Below, piece by piece: positions 18,060-26,381 of a stretch of 61,694 bases of DNA. Under the pieces are notes generated by a model. The model did not search any database. It was not told where the DNA came from and was given only the letters and a program-made list of their open reading frames with translations. The number at the start of each line of letters is the position of its first letter. Position 1 is the stretch's first letter. The stretch spans positions 1 through 61,694 of the forward strand of contig JAFYYR010000014.1 in the NCBI GenBank assembly GCA_017557435.1, given 5' to 3'. Made by a program: the position numbers and the translations under genes. The stretch comes from Pseudobutyrivibrio sp. GTDB taxonomy: Bacteria > Bacillota > Clostridia > Lachnospirales > Lachnospiraceae.

Positions 18060-18091
18060 AAAAAAAGCAAGTTTTGATAACAAAACCTGCT
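18060..18091 (-). terminator. Terminator of thrH
   Basis: On the minus strand GCAGGTTTTG pairs with CAAAACTTGC (one G-T) around a TTAT loop and seven or more T follow, 12 nt behind the stop codon. Confidence 0.9.
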
Positions 18092-18102
18092 TTGATTACT
18101 AA

Positions 18103-18705
18103 TTACTGCTGTAGAGCCACAATTGCATTGTATAAATCGTCGTATTCTTCGAATGCTGGATACTGTGGATAGTCATTTTTAATAGCCTCAGTAGTTCTGA
18201 AAAGGAAGCCTGCCTTTGATGCCTGAATCATAGCTAAATCATTAAAGCTATCTCCGCTGGCAATTGTCTCAAAGCCACATGACTGAAGAGCCTTAACTGT
18301 AGTAAGCTTGCTCTTGTCACATCTCATCTTATATCCTGTAATTTCGCCATTATCACCAACAATAAGCTCGTTGCAGAAAATAGTAGGCATGCCAAGCTTT
18401 TCCATTAAAGGTCCTGCAAACTGTGAGAAAGTATCACTGATAATAATTGTCTGTCCAAATGCTCTAAGCTTATCTAAGAACTCCTTAGCTCCTGGAAGTG
18501 GATCAATGCCAGCGATTGTCTCCTGAATCTCCTTAAGACCTAAGCCGTGCTCCTTTAAGATATCAATACGATATTTCATGAGCTTGTCATAATCTGGCTC
18601 ATCTCTTGTTGTCTTCTTAAGCTCAGGAATACCTGTAGCCTCAGCAAAAGCAATCCAAATCTCTGGAACCAAAACACCTTCTAAATCTAAGCAAGTAATA
18701 TACAT
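18103..18705 (-). CDS. thrH: Phosphoserine phosphatase / homoserine phosphotransferase ThrH
   Basis: ThrH is a HAD-superfamily enzyme that removes phosphate from phosphoserine and can pass it to homoserine. The ThrH-type opening YITCLDLEGVLVPEIWIAF contains the nucleophile DLEG, and the later IIISDTFSQF and ASGDSFNDLAMI supply motifs II and IV. The length of 200 aa matches ThrH. It follows hom on the same strand with a structured 84-nt element between them, so a role in threonine (homoserine phosphorylation) or serine synthesis is likely. No classical thrB or thrC lies in the window. Confidence 0.88.
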   Translation of the reverse strand: MYITCLDLEGVLVPEIWIAFAEATGIPELKKTTRDEPDYDKLMKYRIDILKEHGLGLKEIQETIAGIDPLPGAKEFLDKLRAFGQTIIISDTFSQFAGPLMEKLGMPTIFCNELIVGDNGEITGYKMRCDKSKLTTVKALQSCGFETIASGDSFNDLAMIQASKAGFLFRTTEAIKNDYPQYPAFEEYDDLYNAIVALQQ

Positions 18706-18731
18706 AACAATTCTCCAATTTCTATTAGTAC

Positions 18732-18815
18732 GCCAGTTACGGCTACAAGCCTTAGAGTCTCTCAGCTCAACTACATGTTTCGCTTGAGAGACCTAAGAGC
18801 TTGATGCCTACTGGC
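18732..18815 (-). ncRNA. 84-nt structured element upstream of thrH, copy 1
   Basis: Read on the minus strand the whole element folds into one long hairpin: GCCAGT/ACTGGC, an A/GTA internal loop, a 10-position stem with two mismatches, a single bulged T, CTTAG/CTAAG, then GTCTCTC/GAGAGAC. It ends 26 nt before the thrH ATG. Element 21819-21903 has the same layout with compensatory base changes. It may be a cis-regulatory RNA, an mRNA-stability element or a small palindromic mobile repeat; I cannot name a known family. Confidence 0.6.
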
Positions 18816-18885
18816 TCTTTTAATATTTATAGTTACATTAAGTTTTCAATTTACAGCATTACATTAGATTTATCTACCACTAATT

Positions 18886-20082
18886 TTAGTAGAAACGAAT
18901 CACTGAAATAATACCGCCAAGTGCTGCTGCACGCTCCTCGAACTCTGCCTCAGACATCTCCGCTGTAACAAAGCCTGTCTCATTGTCTAAGTCAAGGCTA
19001 GCATACTCAACTTTGCCAAATTCATTCTCGATATTAGACTGTAAAGCAGAAGTTCTAACGAAGAAACGATATCTCTGCTCTAATGGATTAGCAAGTGTAA
19101 GCTTGTCCGCATCCCAGCCTACCTTAACCTGTCTATTTGTATTTCTAGCAAGGAATACCATATCGCCAACTACTGCTGATGCTGTAGGAAGTGCACCTGC
19201 GCCAGCGCCATAGTACATAGACTCACCAAGCATATTTCCCTTTACAGAAACAGCGTTCATAACGCCTGCTACATGATAAAGCATCTGCTCTGGCTTAATC
19301 ATAAATGGAGCTACACGACATGAATATGTATCTCCCTCCTTAACGCTTCTAGCAACAAGCTTGATGCTGCATCCCATTTCCTTAGCATACTTGAAATCTG
19401 TAGAAGAAATCTTGCTGATACCCTCTGTAGGAATATCATTGAAATCAACTGTCTTTCCAGAAACAAGTGATGTAAGAATTGCAATCTTACGGCAGCTATC
19501 ATGACCCTCTACATCAGCTGTTGGGTCCTTCTCTGCATAACCAAGGGCCTGTGCCTCAGCAAGAATCTCATTATAATCGCTACCAAACTGTTCCATGTTT
19601 GTGAGCATGTAGTTAGTTGTACCATTGCAGATTGCATCGATCTCCTCGATAACATCACCTGTAAGACATGCTGTAAGTGTACGGATAATTGGAATACCGC
19701 CGCCAACTGCTGCTTCAAACACGAAGTTAACGCCGTGCTTGTCAGCGATTTCCATAAGTTCTGCGCCCTTGTCAGCTACCAGGGCTTTATTTGAAGTAGT
19801 GACAGACTTTCCAGCTTCGAGCATTTCCTTAACAAATGTGAAGGCAGGCTCCACACCACCCATAGTTTCAACGACAATCTGTACCTCTTCATCTTTTGCA
19901 ATCTTCTTGTAGTCCTTAACGAAGCAATCCTCGTGTGGGTCACCAGGAAAATCTCTCAAGTCCAAGATATATTTAAGCTCAAGTTCCTCACCTAATCTAG
20001 CCTTAATAATATCCTTGTTTGTATCAAGAACTTTTGCTACACCGGAACCAATTGTTCCGTATCCCATAATTGCTGCTTTCAT
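18886..20082 (-). CDS. hom: Homoserine dehydrogenase
   Basis: This NAD(P)-dependent enzyme reduces aspartate semialdehyde to homoserine, the branch-point step toward threonine and methionine. The Rossmann start MGYGTIGSGVAKVL, the catalytic-domain AAVGGGIPIIRTL and CNGTTNYMLTNM, and YAEKDPTADVEGHDSCRKIAILTSL-type segment are clear. At 398 aa it carries only a short C-terminal region after the catalytic domain (AEMSEAEFEERAAALGGI), so an ACT-like tail may be reduced. A separate ACT-domain protein is encoded 4 bp upstream, suggesting allosteric control in trans. Confidence 0.95.
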   Translation of the reverse strand: MKAAIMGYGTIGSGVAKVLDTNKDIIKARLGEELELKYILDLRDFPGDPHEDCFVKDYKKIAKDEEVQIVVETMGGVEPAFTFVKEMLEAGKSVTTSNKALVADKGAELMEIADKHGVNFVFEAAVGGGIPIIRTLTACLTGDVIEEIDAICNGTTNYMLTNMEQFGSDYNEILAEAQALGYAEKDPTADVEGHDSCRKIAILTSLVSGKTVDFNDIPTEGISKISSTDFKYAKEMGCSIKLVARSVKEGDTYSCRVAPFMIKPEQMLYHVAGVMNAVSVKGNMLGESMYYGAGAGALPTASAVVGDMVFLARNTNRQVKVGWDADKLTLANPLEQRYRFFVRTSALQSNIENEFGKVEYASLDLDNETGFVTAEMSEAEFEERAAALGGIISVIRFY

Positions 20083-20086
20083 GTTG

Positions 20087-20530
20087 TCACTCCCTTGCTA
20101 AAATCTTTACGTAGTTAACACCGCCAACATTCTCGATAGAATTGACTAATTCTGAGAAGTCTCCTGAATCCTCAAGGACATCCACCGAAATAGTAACTGT
20201 AGCGAATCCGTTGACTGGAATACTTTGGTGTACTGTCAAAATATTCACATGAAAATGAGCCATCTCCTCAAGTACCTTGGAAAGAATTCCAGGCTCATCC
20301 TCCAATTGAATGACCATATTAACGGTTTTCCCTTTTGCATCCTCGTGGAATGGAAAAATGTCATCCTTATACTTATAAAAAGAGCTACGACTAATTCCAA
20401 CCTGTTCTGTAGCTTCTTGAACCGAATCACACTTGCCAGTTTCAATAAGCTTCTTCGCAGCTACCACCTTAAGCAAAACCTCAGGAACCGCCTTTTCTTT
20501 TAAAACAAAATAGGTAGTCTTCTCTGCCAT
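20087..20530 (-). CDS. ACT domain protein of the PheB / UPF0735 type
   Basis: The 147-aa product has an N-terminal helix-turn-helix-like stretch (VLLKVVAAKKLIETG, then ATEQVGISRSSFYKYKDDI) and a C-terminal ACT domain (about residues 68-145, VIQLEDEPGILSKVLEEMA, VTISVDV). This two-part build matches the PheB/UPF0735 family. Next to hom it may sense an amino acid and modulate threonine-branch enzymes, which is inference. The ATG at 20530 has GGAGG 6 nt upstream; an earlier in-frame start is unsupported. Confidence 0.85.
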   Translation of the reverse strand: MAEKTTYFVLKEKAVPEVLLKVVAAKKLIETGKCDSVQEATEQVGISRSSFYKYKDDIFPFHEDAKGKTVNMVIQLEDEPGILSKVLEEMAHFHVNILTVHQSIPVNGFATVTISVDVLEDSGDFSELVNSIENVGGVNYVKILARE

Positions 20531-20581
20531 AAATCCTCCATAAGTGTCTTTAGCACAAAAACATTTGTACACGCTCAGAAG

Positions 20582-20611
20582 ATAATAACATTAAACACTA
20601 CCTAATTTCAA
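20582..20611 (-). promoter_or_regulatory. Candidate promoter of the ACT-hom-thrH operon
   Basis: On the minus strand there is TTGAAA (20611-20606), an 18-bp spacer and TATTAT (20587-20582), about 52 nt before the start. No T-box or other known threonine-sensing leader is visible in the short leader. Confidence 0.5.
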
Positions 20612-20629
20612 GTACTATATTAAATTATT

Positions 20630-20652
20630 GCCTAGTATTATTAGGCTTTTTT
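20630..20652. terminator. Weak hairpin after prfB
   Basis: A 5-bp GCCTA/TAGGC stem has six T on the plus strand and only AATAATTT on the minus strand. It may end prfB transcription, although the better U-run points the other way, toward antisense transcripts. Confidence 0.35.
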
Positions 20653-20657
20653 GATTT

Positions 20658-21795
20658 TTAGTCCTCTGCTGTTGCTCCACGGTCTGGACAACCAAGAGAA
20701 AGCCACTTCAGATAGGCATTCATAAACGGAGTAAGCTTGCCGTCTAGGACTGCATCTGCATTGCCTGACTCCTCACCTGTACGAAGATCCTTGACCATAG
20801 TATATGGCTGCAATACGTAAGAACGAATCTGATTGCCCCAACCAATTTCTGAGACCTCTCCTCTAATTCCACTGGCCTTGGCCGCATTCTCCTCCTGCTT
20901 AAGTAAAAGGAGCTTAGTCTTAAGCATCTGCATAGCCTTATCCTTGTTCTGGAACTGACTACGCTCATTTTGACAGGTTACAACTATTCCTGTAGGAAAA
21001 TGTGTGATACGTATTGCGGAGCTGGTTTTATTAATATGCTGTCCACCAGCACCTGATGAGCGATATGTATCGATACGAATATCCTCATCCTTAATCTCAA
21101 CATCTACATCCTCTTCTATATCAGGCATAACATCACATGATGCAAATGAAGTCTGTCTCTTACCCTGTGCATTGAATGGAGAAATTCTAACAAGTCTGTG
21201 GATACCCTTTTCTGATTTAAGGTAGCCGTAGGCATTTTCTCCATTAACCTGGAATGTGACTGATTTGATACCCGCCTCATCACCCTCCTGATAATCAAGC
21301 TCCTCAACAGAAAATCCTGCATCTGAAGCCCAACGAGAATACATGCGGTAAAGCATCTGAACCCAATCACAAGCCTCCACACCGCCTGCTCCAGAATGAA
21401 GTGTAACAATAGCGCTATCACCATCATACTCTCCTGATAGAAGAGTCTTCATTCTAAGTGTCTCTAAATCGTTTTCAAACTCTTCGATGAGAAGGCCAAC
21501 AGTATCAACTATCTCCTGGTCTTCCTCCTCATTGCCAAGTTCGATGTAATCTTCTATTTCCTTATATAGGTCCTCAAGCTTATCGATGATTGATACATCA
21601 TCCTTCATTGACTTAAGCTCTTTCATTTTATTAGTAGACGCTTGCGCATCTGTCCAAAAGTCTGGAGCCTCCATCTCGCGCTCAAGCTCTTCTATACGAG
21701 CTTTCTTAGCTGCGACGTCAAAGTGAATCCCTCACTTCCGTCATAGAATTTTTGTGCGACGCAAGTCGCTGTTTGAACTGATCTAGTTCTATCAC
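20658..21795 (-). CDS. prfB: Peptide chain release factor 2, programmed +1 frameshift
   Basis: RF2 releases peptides at UGA and UAA. Translation starts at GTG 21795 (GAGGTGAT 7 nt upstream) and reads 25 codons, VIELDQF to VRDSL, to an in-frame TGA at 21720-21718 in the context CTT TGA C. A +1 slip then enters the main frame with DVAAKKARIEELE. A GAGGG stretch five bases ahead of the CTT can act as the internal SD. The SPF stop-codon tripeptide (RISPFNAQ) and the catalytic GGQ (SGAGGQHINK) are intact. The total is about 378 aa. The frameshift provides the well-known RF2 self-regulation. Structured element copy 2 lies 23 nt upstream. Confidence 0.95.
21718..21723 (-). other. Programmed +1 frameshift site of prfB
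   Basis: CTT TGA followed by C is the conserved slippery codon and poorly read stop of bacterial RF2 genes. The upstream frame ends here; the downstream frame is open to 20658. Confidence 0.93.
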
Positions 21796-21818
21796 GAAAT
21801 CACCTCTTTTCATTGCTC

Positions 21819-21903
21819 GCTTGTTACGTCTACAATCCTTAGATACTCTTTGTCGGACTAGAATGTCCTTACAAAGAGCACTAAGAGATTGTAGACTACA
21901 AGC
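21819..21903 (-). ncRNA. 85-nt structured element upstream of prfB, copy 2
   Basis: On the minus strand GCTTGT/ACAAGC, an A/GTA internal loop, a perfect 10-bp stem GTCTACAATC/GATTGTAGAC, a bulged T, CTTAG/CTAAG and CTCTTTGT/ACAAAGAG form one rod capped by a GGAC/GTCC loop stem. It ends 23 nt before the prfB GTG. Compared with copy 1, at least four base pairs have changed on both sides while the internal loop, bulge and CTTAG/CTAAG stay identical. Confidence 0.6.
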
Positions 21904-21987
21904 TATTCATAAATAACTATTCCCGCTATAACTATCTCTGCCATTAGTTCCTCTAGGGCTTGCTTTGGCACAATTGCCGTTGGGTTA

Positions 21988-23271
21988 CTATTGGCGCAAT
22001 ACTTCTAAAGCCTTTTGAAGCTGGTTGTCAAATTCTACAGCATACTCATCATCCTCGCCACCTAAGAATTCATATTCAAGTACGATATCCGGTGTGATAC
22101 CCTGTCCATGGATACATTCTCCACTAGGTGTGTAATACTTATGAGTAGTCAGCTTAACTGCTGAATCATCCTGCAACTTAAAGCTAGTCTGAACTATTCC
22201 CTTGCCGTATGTCTGTGTGCCAATGATAGTTCCATACTTAAAATCACGTATAGCTCCTGTGAAAATCTCAGCGGAAGATGCTGTATTTCCATTTACAAGT
22301 ACAACAGTAGGAATCTCCTTGTGGCTGGCATCTGAATTATAATCATGTCGATTGCCTGCCTTGTCCATTGTGTACATTACTGTACCCTTTGGAAGTAAGT
22401 AATCCAAAATATTAGTAGCTGTATCTACTATTCCGCCGCCATTATTTCTCAAATCATAGATTACAGATGTCATGCCCTGAGACTCTAAATCCTCAAAAGC
22501 TTTCTCAAATTCCTTATCTGTACTTCCTGTAAATTGAGAGATCTGAATATAGCCGATGTTGTTATCAAGCATCTTATAGGCAACAGTCTCTACTTCAATA
22601 ATATCTCTAACTAATGTAAGCTCAATCTCTTCGCCTTCTCTGTCGATAACAAGATTTACCTCTGTACCCTCATCACCGCGAAGGTATTTAGATACATAGT
22701 CCTCAAGTGAATAGTTAACGCCCTTATGACCATCTGCAGATACGATAATATCTCCTTCTTTTATACCACCTTTTTCAGCTGGAGAATCTTCATATACTTT
22801 TGTAACTACAACCTCTCCTGTGTCAGCATCCTTTTGAAGACCTGCACCAATTCCTCCAAAGTTACCATTGACCACACTGCTGTATTCTTCGTATTCCTCT
22901 GGTGTAAAATACTGAGAATATGGATCTTCAAGGCTATCAAATACTCCATGATAAGCACCATTTTGAAGAGTTTCTTGATCCACATCATTAAAATAATAAG
23001 CGTTAATCAGTTCCTCCAAATATGATAACTTGTAGTCAGAATTTCCCATAAGCTTAGCATTCTGAGTATCTATATAGCTTTTGCTTATAGCCATTGTAAT
23101 AGCGATACCAACAATAATGCCTATAAATACATGTAGGGCTGTAAATACCCCCTTATGTGCTTTCTTAGGGCGTGGCTCATCCACCTCTACATGAGTATCC
23201 TTTTTAACTTCCTCTACTTCCTCTTCCTTATTGACACTTTCATTTGTGCCTTCAAATTCTTCATTCATCAT
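21988..23271 (-). CDS. ctpA: S41 family C-terminal processing peptidase
   Basis: This is a membrane-anchored carboxy-terminal serine protease. An acidic, charged cytoplasmic leader of about 45 residues is followed by one TM helix (VFTALHVFIGIIVGIAITMA), a PDZ domain (about residues 125-215, GGIGAGLQKD, GIKEGDIIVSADG) and the protease domain with serine in NGNTASSAEIFTGAI and lysine in GTQTYGKGIVQ. The unusually charged N-terminal tail (KEEEVEEVKKD) is notable. It lies downstream of ftsX behind a hairpin terminator. Such proteases often process envelope proteins; the substrate is unknown. Confidence 0.92.
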   Translation of the reverse strand: MMNEEFEGTNESVNKEEEVEEVKKDTHVEVDEPRPKKAHKGVFTALHVFIGIIVGIAITMAISKSYIDTQNAKLMGNSDYKLSYLEELINAYYFNDVDQETLQNGAYHGVFDSLEDPYSQYFTPEEYEEYSSVVNGNFGGIGAGLQKDADTGEVVVTKVYEDSPAEKGGIKEGDIIVSADGHKGVNYSLEDYVSKYLRGDEGTEVNLVIDREGEEIELTLVRDIIEVETVAYKMLDNNIGYIQISQFTGSTDKEFEKAFEDLESQGMTSVIYDLRNNGGGIVDTATNILDYLLPKGTVMYTMDKAGNRHDYNSDASHKEIPTVVLVNGNTASSAEIFTGAIRDFKYGTIIGTQTYGKGIVQTSFKLQDDSAVKLTTHKYYTPSGECIHGQGITPDIVLEYEFLGGEDDEYAVEFDNQLQKALEVLRQ

Positions 23272-23314
23272 TCTTCACCTTCAATCTAAATAGTTCATAT
23301 TGCAACTATATATT

Positions 23315-23342
23315 AAAAGTGCCTCGGCGTCTGCCAAGGCAC
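23315..23342 (-). terminator. Hairpin between ftsX and ctpA
   Basis: On the minus strand GTGCCTTGGC pairs with GCCGAGGCAC around AGAC, followed by TTTTAATA. The ctpA start is only 43 nt further and I see no promoter between, so partial readthrough is likely. Confidence 0.7.
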
Positions 23343-23363
23343 TCCCCAGATTTCATCATTATA

Positions 23364-24272
23364 CTAAACTCTAAGATGTTTGTGCAAGGTCAGTCTAGAA
23401 CCTACCCAGCCGATTCCTACACCAAGTATTAATGATATAGGAACAAGTGTGTTAAATATTGTCTTTACTGGTATGAAAGAAACCATACTGCTGAGGAAAT
23501 TGAACTCACTGGCTGCATAAGCAACTACCTTTTCATATATGAAGAACAACAGTACAAGAGGAATGATAGAACCAATCAATCCAATTGCAATACCCTCAAC
23601 TACGAATGGAGCTCGGACGAATGCATCTTTTGCTCCTATCAATTTCATAATAGCAATCTCTTCTCTACGAACAGAAATACCAACCATGACTGTATTACTA
23701 ATCAAGAATACAGATACGAATAACAGAATAATGACAATCGCCATTGAAACTATTGTAATAGCACTGTTGATATCTGTAAGTGTCTTAGCTGCTACTTCTG
23801 ATTTGTTTACCTTTCTGACTCCATCAAGTCCCTCAAGATAAGATACAAGAGTGGACTGCATAGATACATCACTGAGATATATCTCATAGTTGGCAGAATC
23901 TGCAAGAGGATTATCCTCTCTAAAACTCTCTGCCGCCTCTGGATGTCCCTCAAAATAAACTTCTTTATAGTTCTCCCAAGCCTGCTCAGCTGAGACGAAA
24001 TTATAAGATGCTACCTCTGGGCGCTTCTTAATCTCTCCTCCGATTTCATCTATTCTCTCCTGAGAGATTCCCTTGTCAAAGAAACAAGTAACTGCAACAC
24101 CTTCCTCTGCTTCCTTAAGCATAGTTTGGAAGTTGGTACCAAGTGAGTAGAATATACCAAAAAGGAAAATACAAGCTGTCATTGTGGCTATAGATGCCAA
24201 TGAAAAAAGCTTGTTTCTCCAGATATTTTTAATACCCTGGCCAATGTTATATAAGTGAGTGCTAATCTTCAT
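23364..24272 (-). CDS. ftsX: Cell division ABC permease FtsX
   Basis: FtsX forms with FtsE a membrane complex that activates peptidoglycan hydrolases during growth or division. The 302-aa protein shows a cytoplasmic start (GIKNIWRNKLFSLASIATM), TM1 to about residue 45, an extracellular loop domain of about 120 residues, and three C-terminal TM helices with the VGISVRREEIAIMKLIGA motif. The ATG at 24272 is preferred: GGAGG is 8 nt upstream, whereas the ATG at 24278 would be too close. It overlaps the ftsE end by 11 bp. Confidence 0.94.
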   Translation of the reverse strand: MKISTHLYNIGQGIKNIWRNKLFSLASIATMTACIFLFGIFYSLGTNFQTMLKEAEEGVAVTCFFDKGISQERIDEIGGEIKKRPEVASYNFVSAEQAWENYKEVYFEGHPEAAESFREDNPLADSANYEIYLSDVSMQSTLVSYLEGLDGVRKVNKSEVAAKTLTDINSAITIVSMAIVIILLFVSVFLISNTVMVGISVRREEIAIMKLIGAKDAFVRAPFVVEGIAIGLIGSIIPLVLLFFIYEKVVAYAASEFNFLSSMVSFIPVKTIFNTLVPISLILGVGIGWVGSRLTLHKHLRV

Positions 24273-24942
24273 AGTCATCACCTCCAACGTCACTTACTAC
24301 CACGCCTTTTTTGATGGTGATAACTCGTTTATTCATTGCTCTAACTATTTCCATGTTATGGGTAACTACAACAACTGTAGTGCCTCTGCGATTTATTTCC
24401 TCAAGTAGTCGCATGATTTCCCATGTATTATCGCTGTCAAGATTACCTGTAGGCTCGTCAGCAAGAATGATTTTTGGCTCATTAACAAGAGCTCTGGCGA
24501 TAGCAACACGCTGCTGCTCACCACCGGATAACTGACTAGGTCTTGACTTGTATTTTGCTGCTAGTCCAACAAGTGAAAGCATTGTAGGAACTCGCTTTTT
24601 AATCTCACGATTTGATGACTCTACAACCTTCATAGCAAATGCGATATTTTCGTATACATTTCTATCTGGAAGAAGTCTAAAGTTCTGGAATACTACGCCA
24701 ACATTTCTACGGTACATTGGAATCTTTTTATGTGTAACCTTTTTAAGATCCTGACCGTTGATGTAAATCTTGCCTTTTGTAGGCTCCAATTCCTTAAGTA
24801 GTAGTCTAATTAGTGTAGACTTTCCAGATCCAGAATCTCCTACTACAAAAACAAACTCGCCTGGATCTATGTGTATAGTCACATCCTCTAAGGCTGGCTT
24901 GCCAACCTCATAGGACTTGCTAACGTGATCTAATCGTATCAA
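24262..24942 (-). CDS. ftsE: Cell division ATP-binding protein FtsE
   Basis: FtsE is the ATPase of the FtsEX complex. Walker [10 protein letters not shown] near residue 36, the ABC signature [15 protein letters not shown], Walker [13 protein letters not shown] and the H-loop VTHN are all present; 226 aa is standard. The start is apparently TTG with AGAGGTAC upstream. It follows the CdaR-type regulator by 37 bp. Confidence 0.95.
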   Translation of the reverse strand: MIRLDHVSKSYEVGKPALEDVTIHIDPGEFVFVVGDSGSGKSTLIRLLLKELEPTKGKIYINGQDLKKVTHKKIPMYRRNVGVVFQNFRLLPDRNVYENIAFAMKVVESSNREIKKRVPTMLSLVGLAAKYKSRPSQLSGGEQQRVAIARALVNEPKIILADEPTGNLDSDNTWEIMRLLEEINRRGTTVVVVTHNMEIVRAMNKRVITIKKGVVVSDVGGDDYED

Positions 24943-24979
24943 TGTAAGTACCTCTTTCTTTATTACCTAATATGAAGTG

Positions 24980-26068
24980 TTAGAATTTCTCATCTTCCAT
25001 ATACTTCATATATTTTACTACCATAAGAGCAATCTTGAATGTGATTGCATCCTCGAAAACGCGCAGGTCTAAGCCTGTGCTCTTCTCAAGCTTATCCAAA
25101 CGATATACAAGAGTATTACGGTGGATATATAACTGTCTTGATGTCTCAGAAACATTTAAGCTATTCTCGAAGAACTTGCTAATTGTAGTAAGTGTCTCCT
25201 CATCAAAATCATCTGGTGACTTATTCTCAAAAATCTCTGAAATGAACATCTTGCAAAGTGGAATAGGAAGCTGATAAATAAGACGACCAATTCCAAGGGC
25301 AGAGTATGCAATGATTCGCTTGTCAGCAAAGAAAATCTTGCCAACATCCATAGCCATAGATGCTTCCTTGTAAGAACGTGAAACTTCCTTAATCTCTCCT
25401 ACAACTGTACCATAGGAAACTCTAATGTCCTTAGAGTTCTTGTCATGGAAAGCATCAATGATAACTGCTGCTATTTTGTCAATGTCTGCATAAGTATCAT
25501 TCTCGCCAAGTTCCTTAACTACAATAATATTATGCTCATCAACAGCAGTAACAAAATCTCTAGTCTTGCCACCAAATACGGAACGAACTCTATCAAGCTC
25601 ATCTCCATCCTTATCAGGGCCAACTTCAACAATCATAACTACACGACGTGCATTGATGTCCACATGAAGCTTCTTAGAACGATTGTATATATCTACAAGA
25701 AGTAAATTATCAAGGAGTAAGTTTTTAATGAAGTTATCCTTATCAAATCTCTCCTTATATGCAATCATCAACTCCTGTATCTGGAAAGCAGCAATCTTTC
25801 CAATAGTAGAAGCCTGCTCATCATCTCCCTGGGCCAGAATCACAAACTCAAGCTGCTGATCATCAAACACCTTGAAGAAGTGACATCCAAGTGCGACCTG
25901 GCTATCTGCTTCAGAAGCAGCAAAAACCGAAACAGCATCAGTATATCCAGCAGTATCCATAAATGTGCTGGCACATACAGTACCCTCGGAATCCATTACA
26001 GCCAAATCAACTTTGGTAAGCTGATGTAAGCCTTCTATTGTATTTTGCATAATCTGATTCGAAATCAT
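24980..26068 (-). CDS. CdaR/PucR-family transcriptional regulator
   Basis: The 362-aa protein has an N-terminal sugar-diacid-recognition-like domain (QIMQNTIEGLHQLTKVDLAVMDSEG), a central GGDEF-like CdaR region, and a C-terminal PucR helix-turn-helix (about residues 295-355, NVSETSRQLYIHRNTLVYRLDKLEKSTGLDLR). In CdaR these parts sense glycerate-type diacids, but the ligand here is unknown. It sits next to ftsEX rather than sugar-acid genes. A near-palindrome ATGCAAAAT..ATTTCGCAT about 48 nt upstream could be its operator. GGAGG precedes the ATG. Confidence 0.85.
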   Translation of the reverse strand: MISNQIMQNTIEGLHQLTKVDLAVMDSEGTVCASTFMDTAGYTDAVSVFAASEADSQVALGCHFFKVFDDQQLEFVILAQGDDEQASTIGKIAAFQIQELMIAYKERFDKDNFIKNLLLDNLLLVDIYNRSKKLHVDINARRVVMIVEVGPDKDGDELDRVRSVFGGKTRDFVTAVDEHNIIVVKELGENDTYADIDKIAAVIIDAFHDKNSKDIRVSYGTVVGEIKEVSRSYKEASMAMDVGKIFFADKRIIAYSALGIGRLIYQLPIPLCKMFISEIFENKSPDDFDEETLTTISKFFENSLNVSETSRQLYIHRNTLVYRLDKLEKSTGLDLRVFEDAITFKIALMVVKYMKYMEDEKF

Positions 26069-26381
26069 ATCGAATACCTCCTATGTAATATATGCAATAT
26101 AAACAATGCGAAATCCTAATTTTGCATACTATTTCACATAACCTATGCCCATTCTAATATAAATAACCAAAAAATAAAATAGGAAACTGGGATTTTGTTA
26201 TGCAAATTTACAACTAGTATCCATTTTGCCCAAATATCCTTTGTAAATATTGATACAATTTCCTTTGTTTTCAGATAATGCTAACTTTTTTCTGACAAAT
26301 ACCATCGCTCCATTTAGTTAATCTTTTGCTACAAAATGCCTACTTTTGTAAAATTAAGACAAAACATTCGTTTTCGATGAT

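Noticed and set aside
20531-20657. Possible T-box or threonine-sensing leader before the ACT-hom-thrH genes
   Set aside because: The leader is only about 45 nt from the predicted start and has no T-box sequence, specifier loop or terminator/antiterminator pair.
21674-21795. prfB read as a shorter gene starting at the ATG at 21674, or as a frameshift mutation
   Set aside because: The upstream GTG frame, the CTT TGA C context and the continuity of family-like sequence on both sides show a normal programmed frameshift.
21904-21987. A 13-codon open frame between ctpA and the structured element
   Set aside because: It has no ribosome-binding site and no recognisable similarity.
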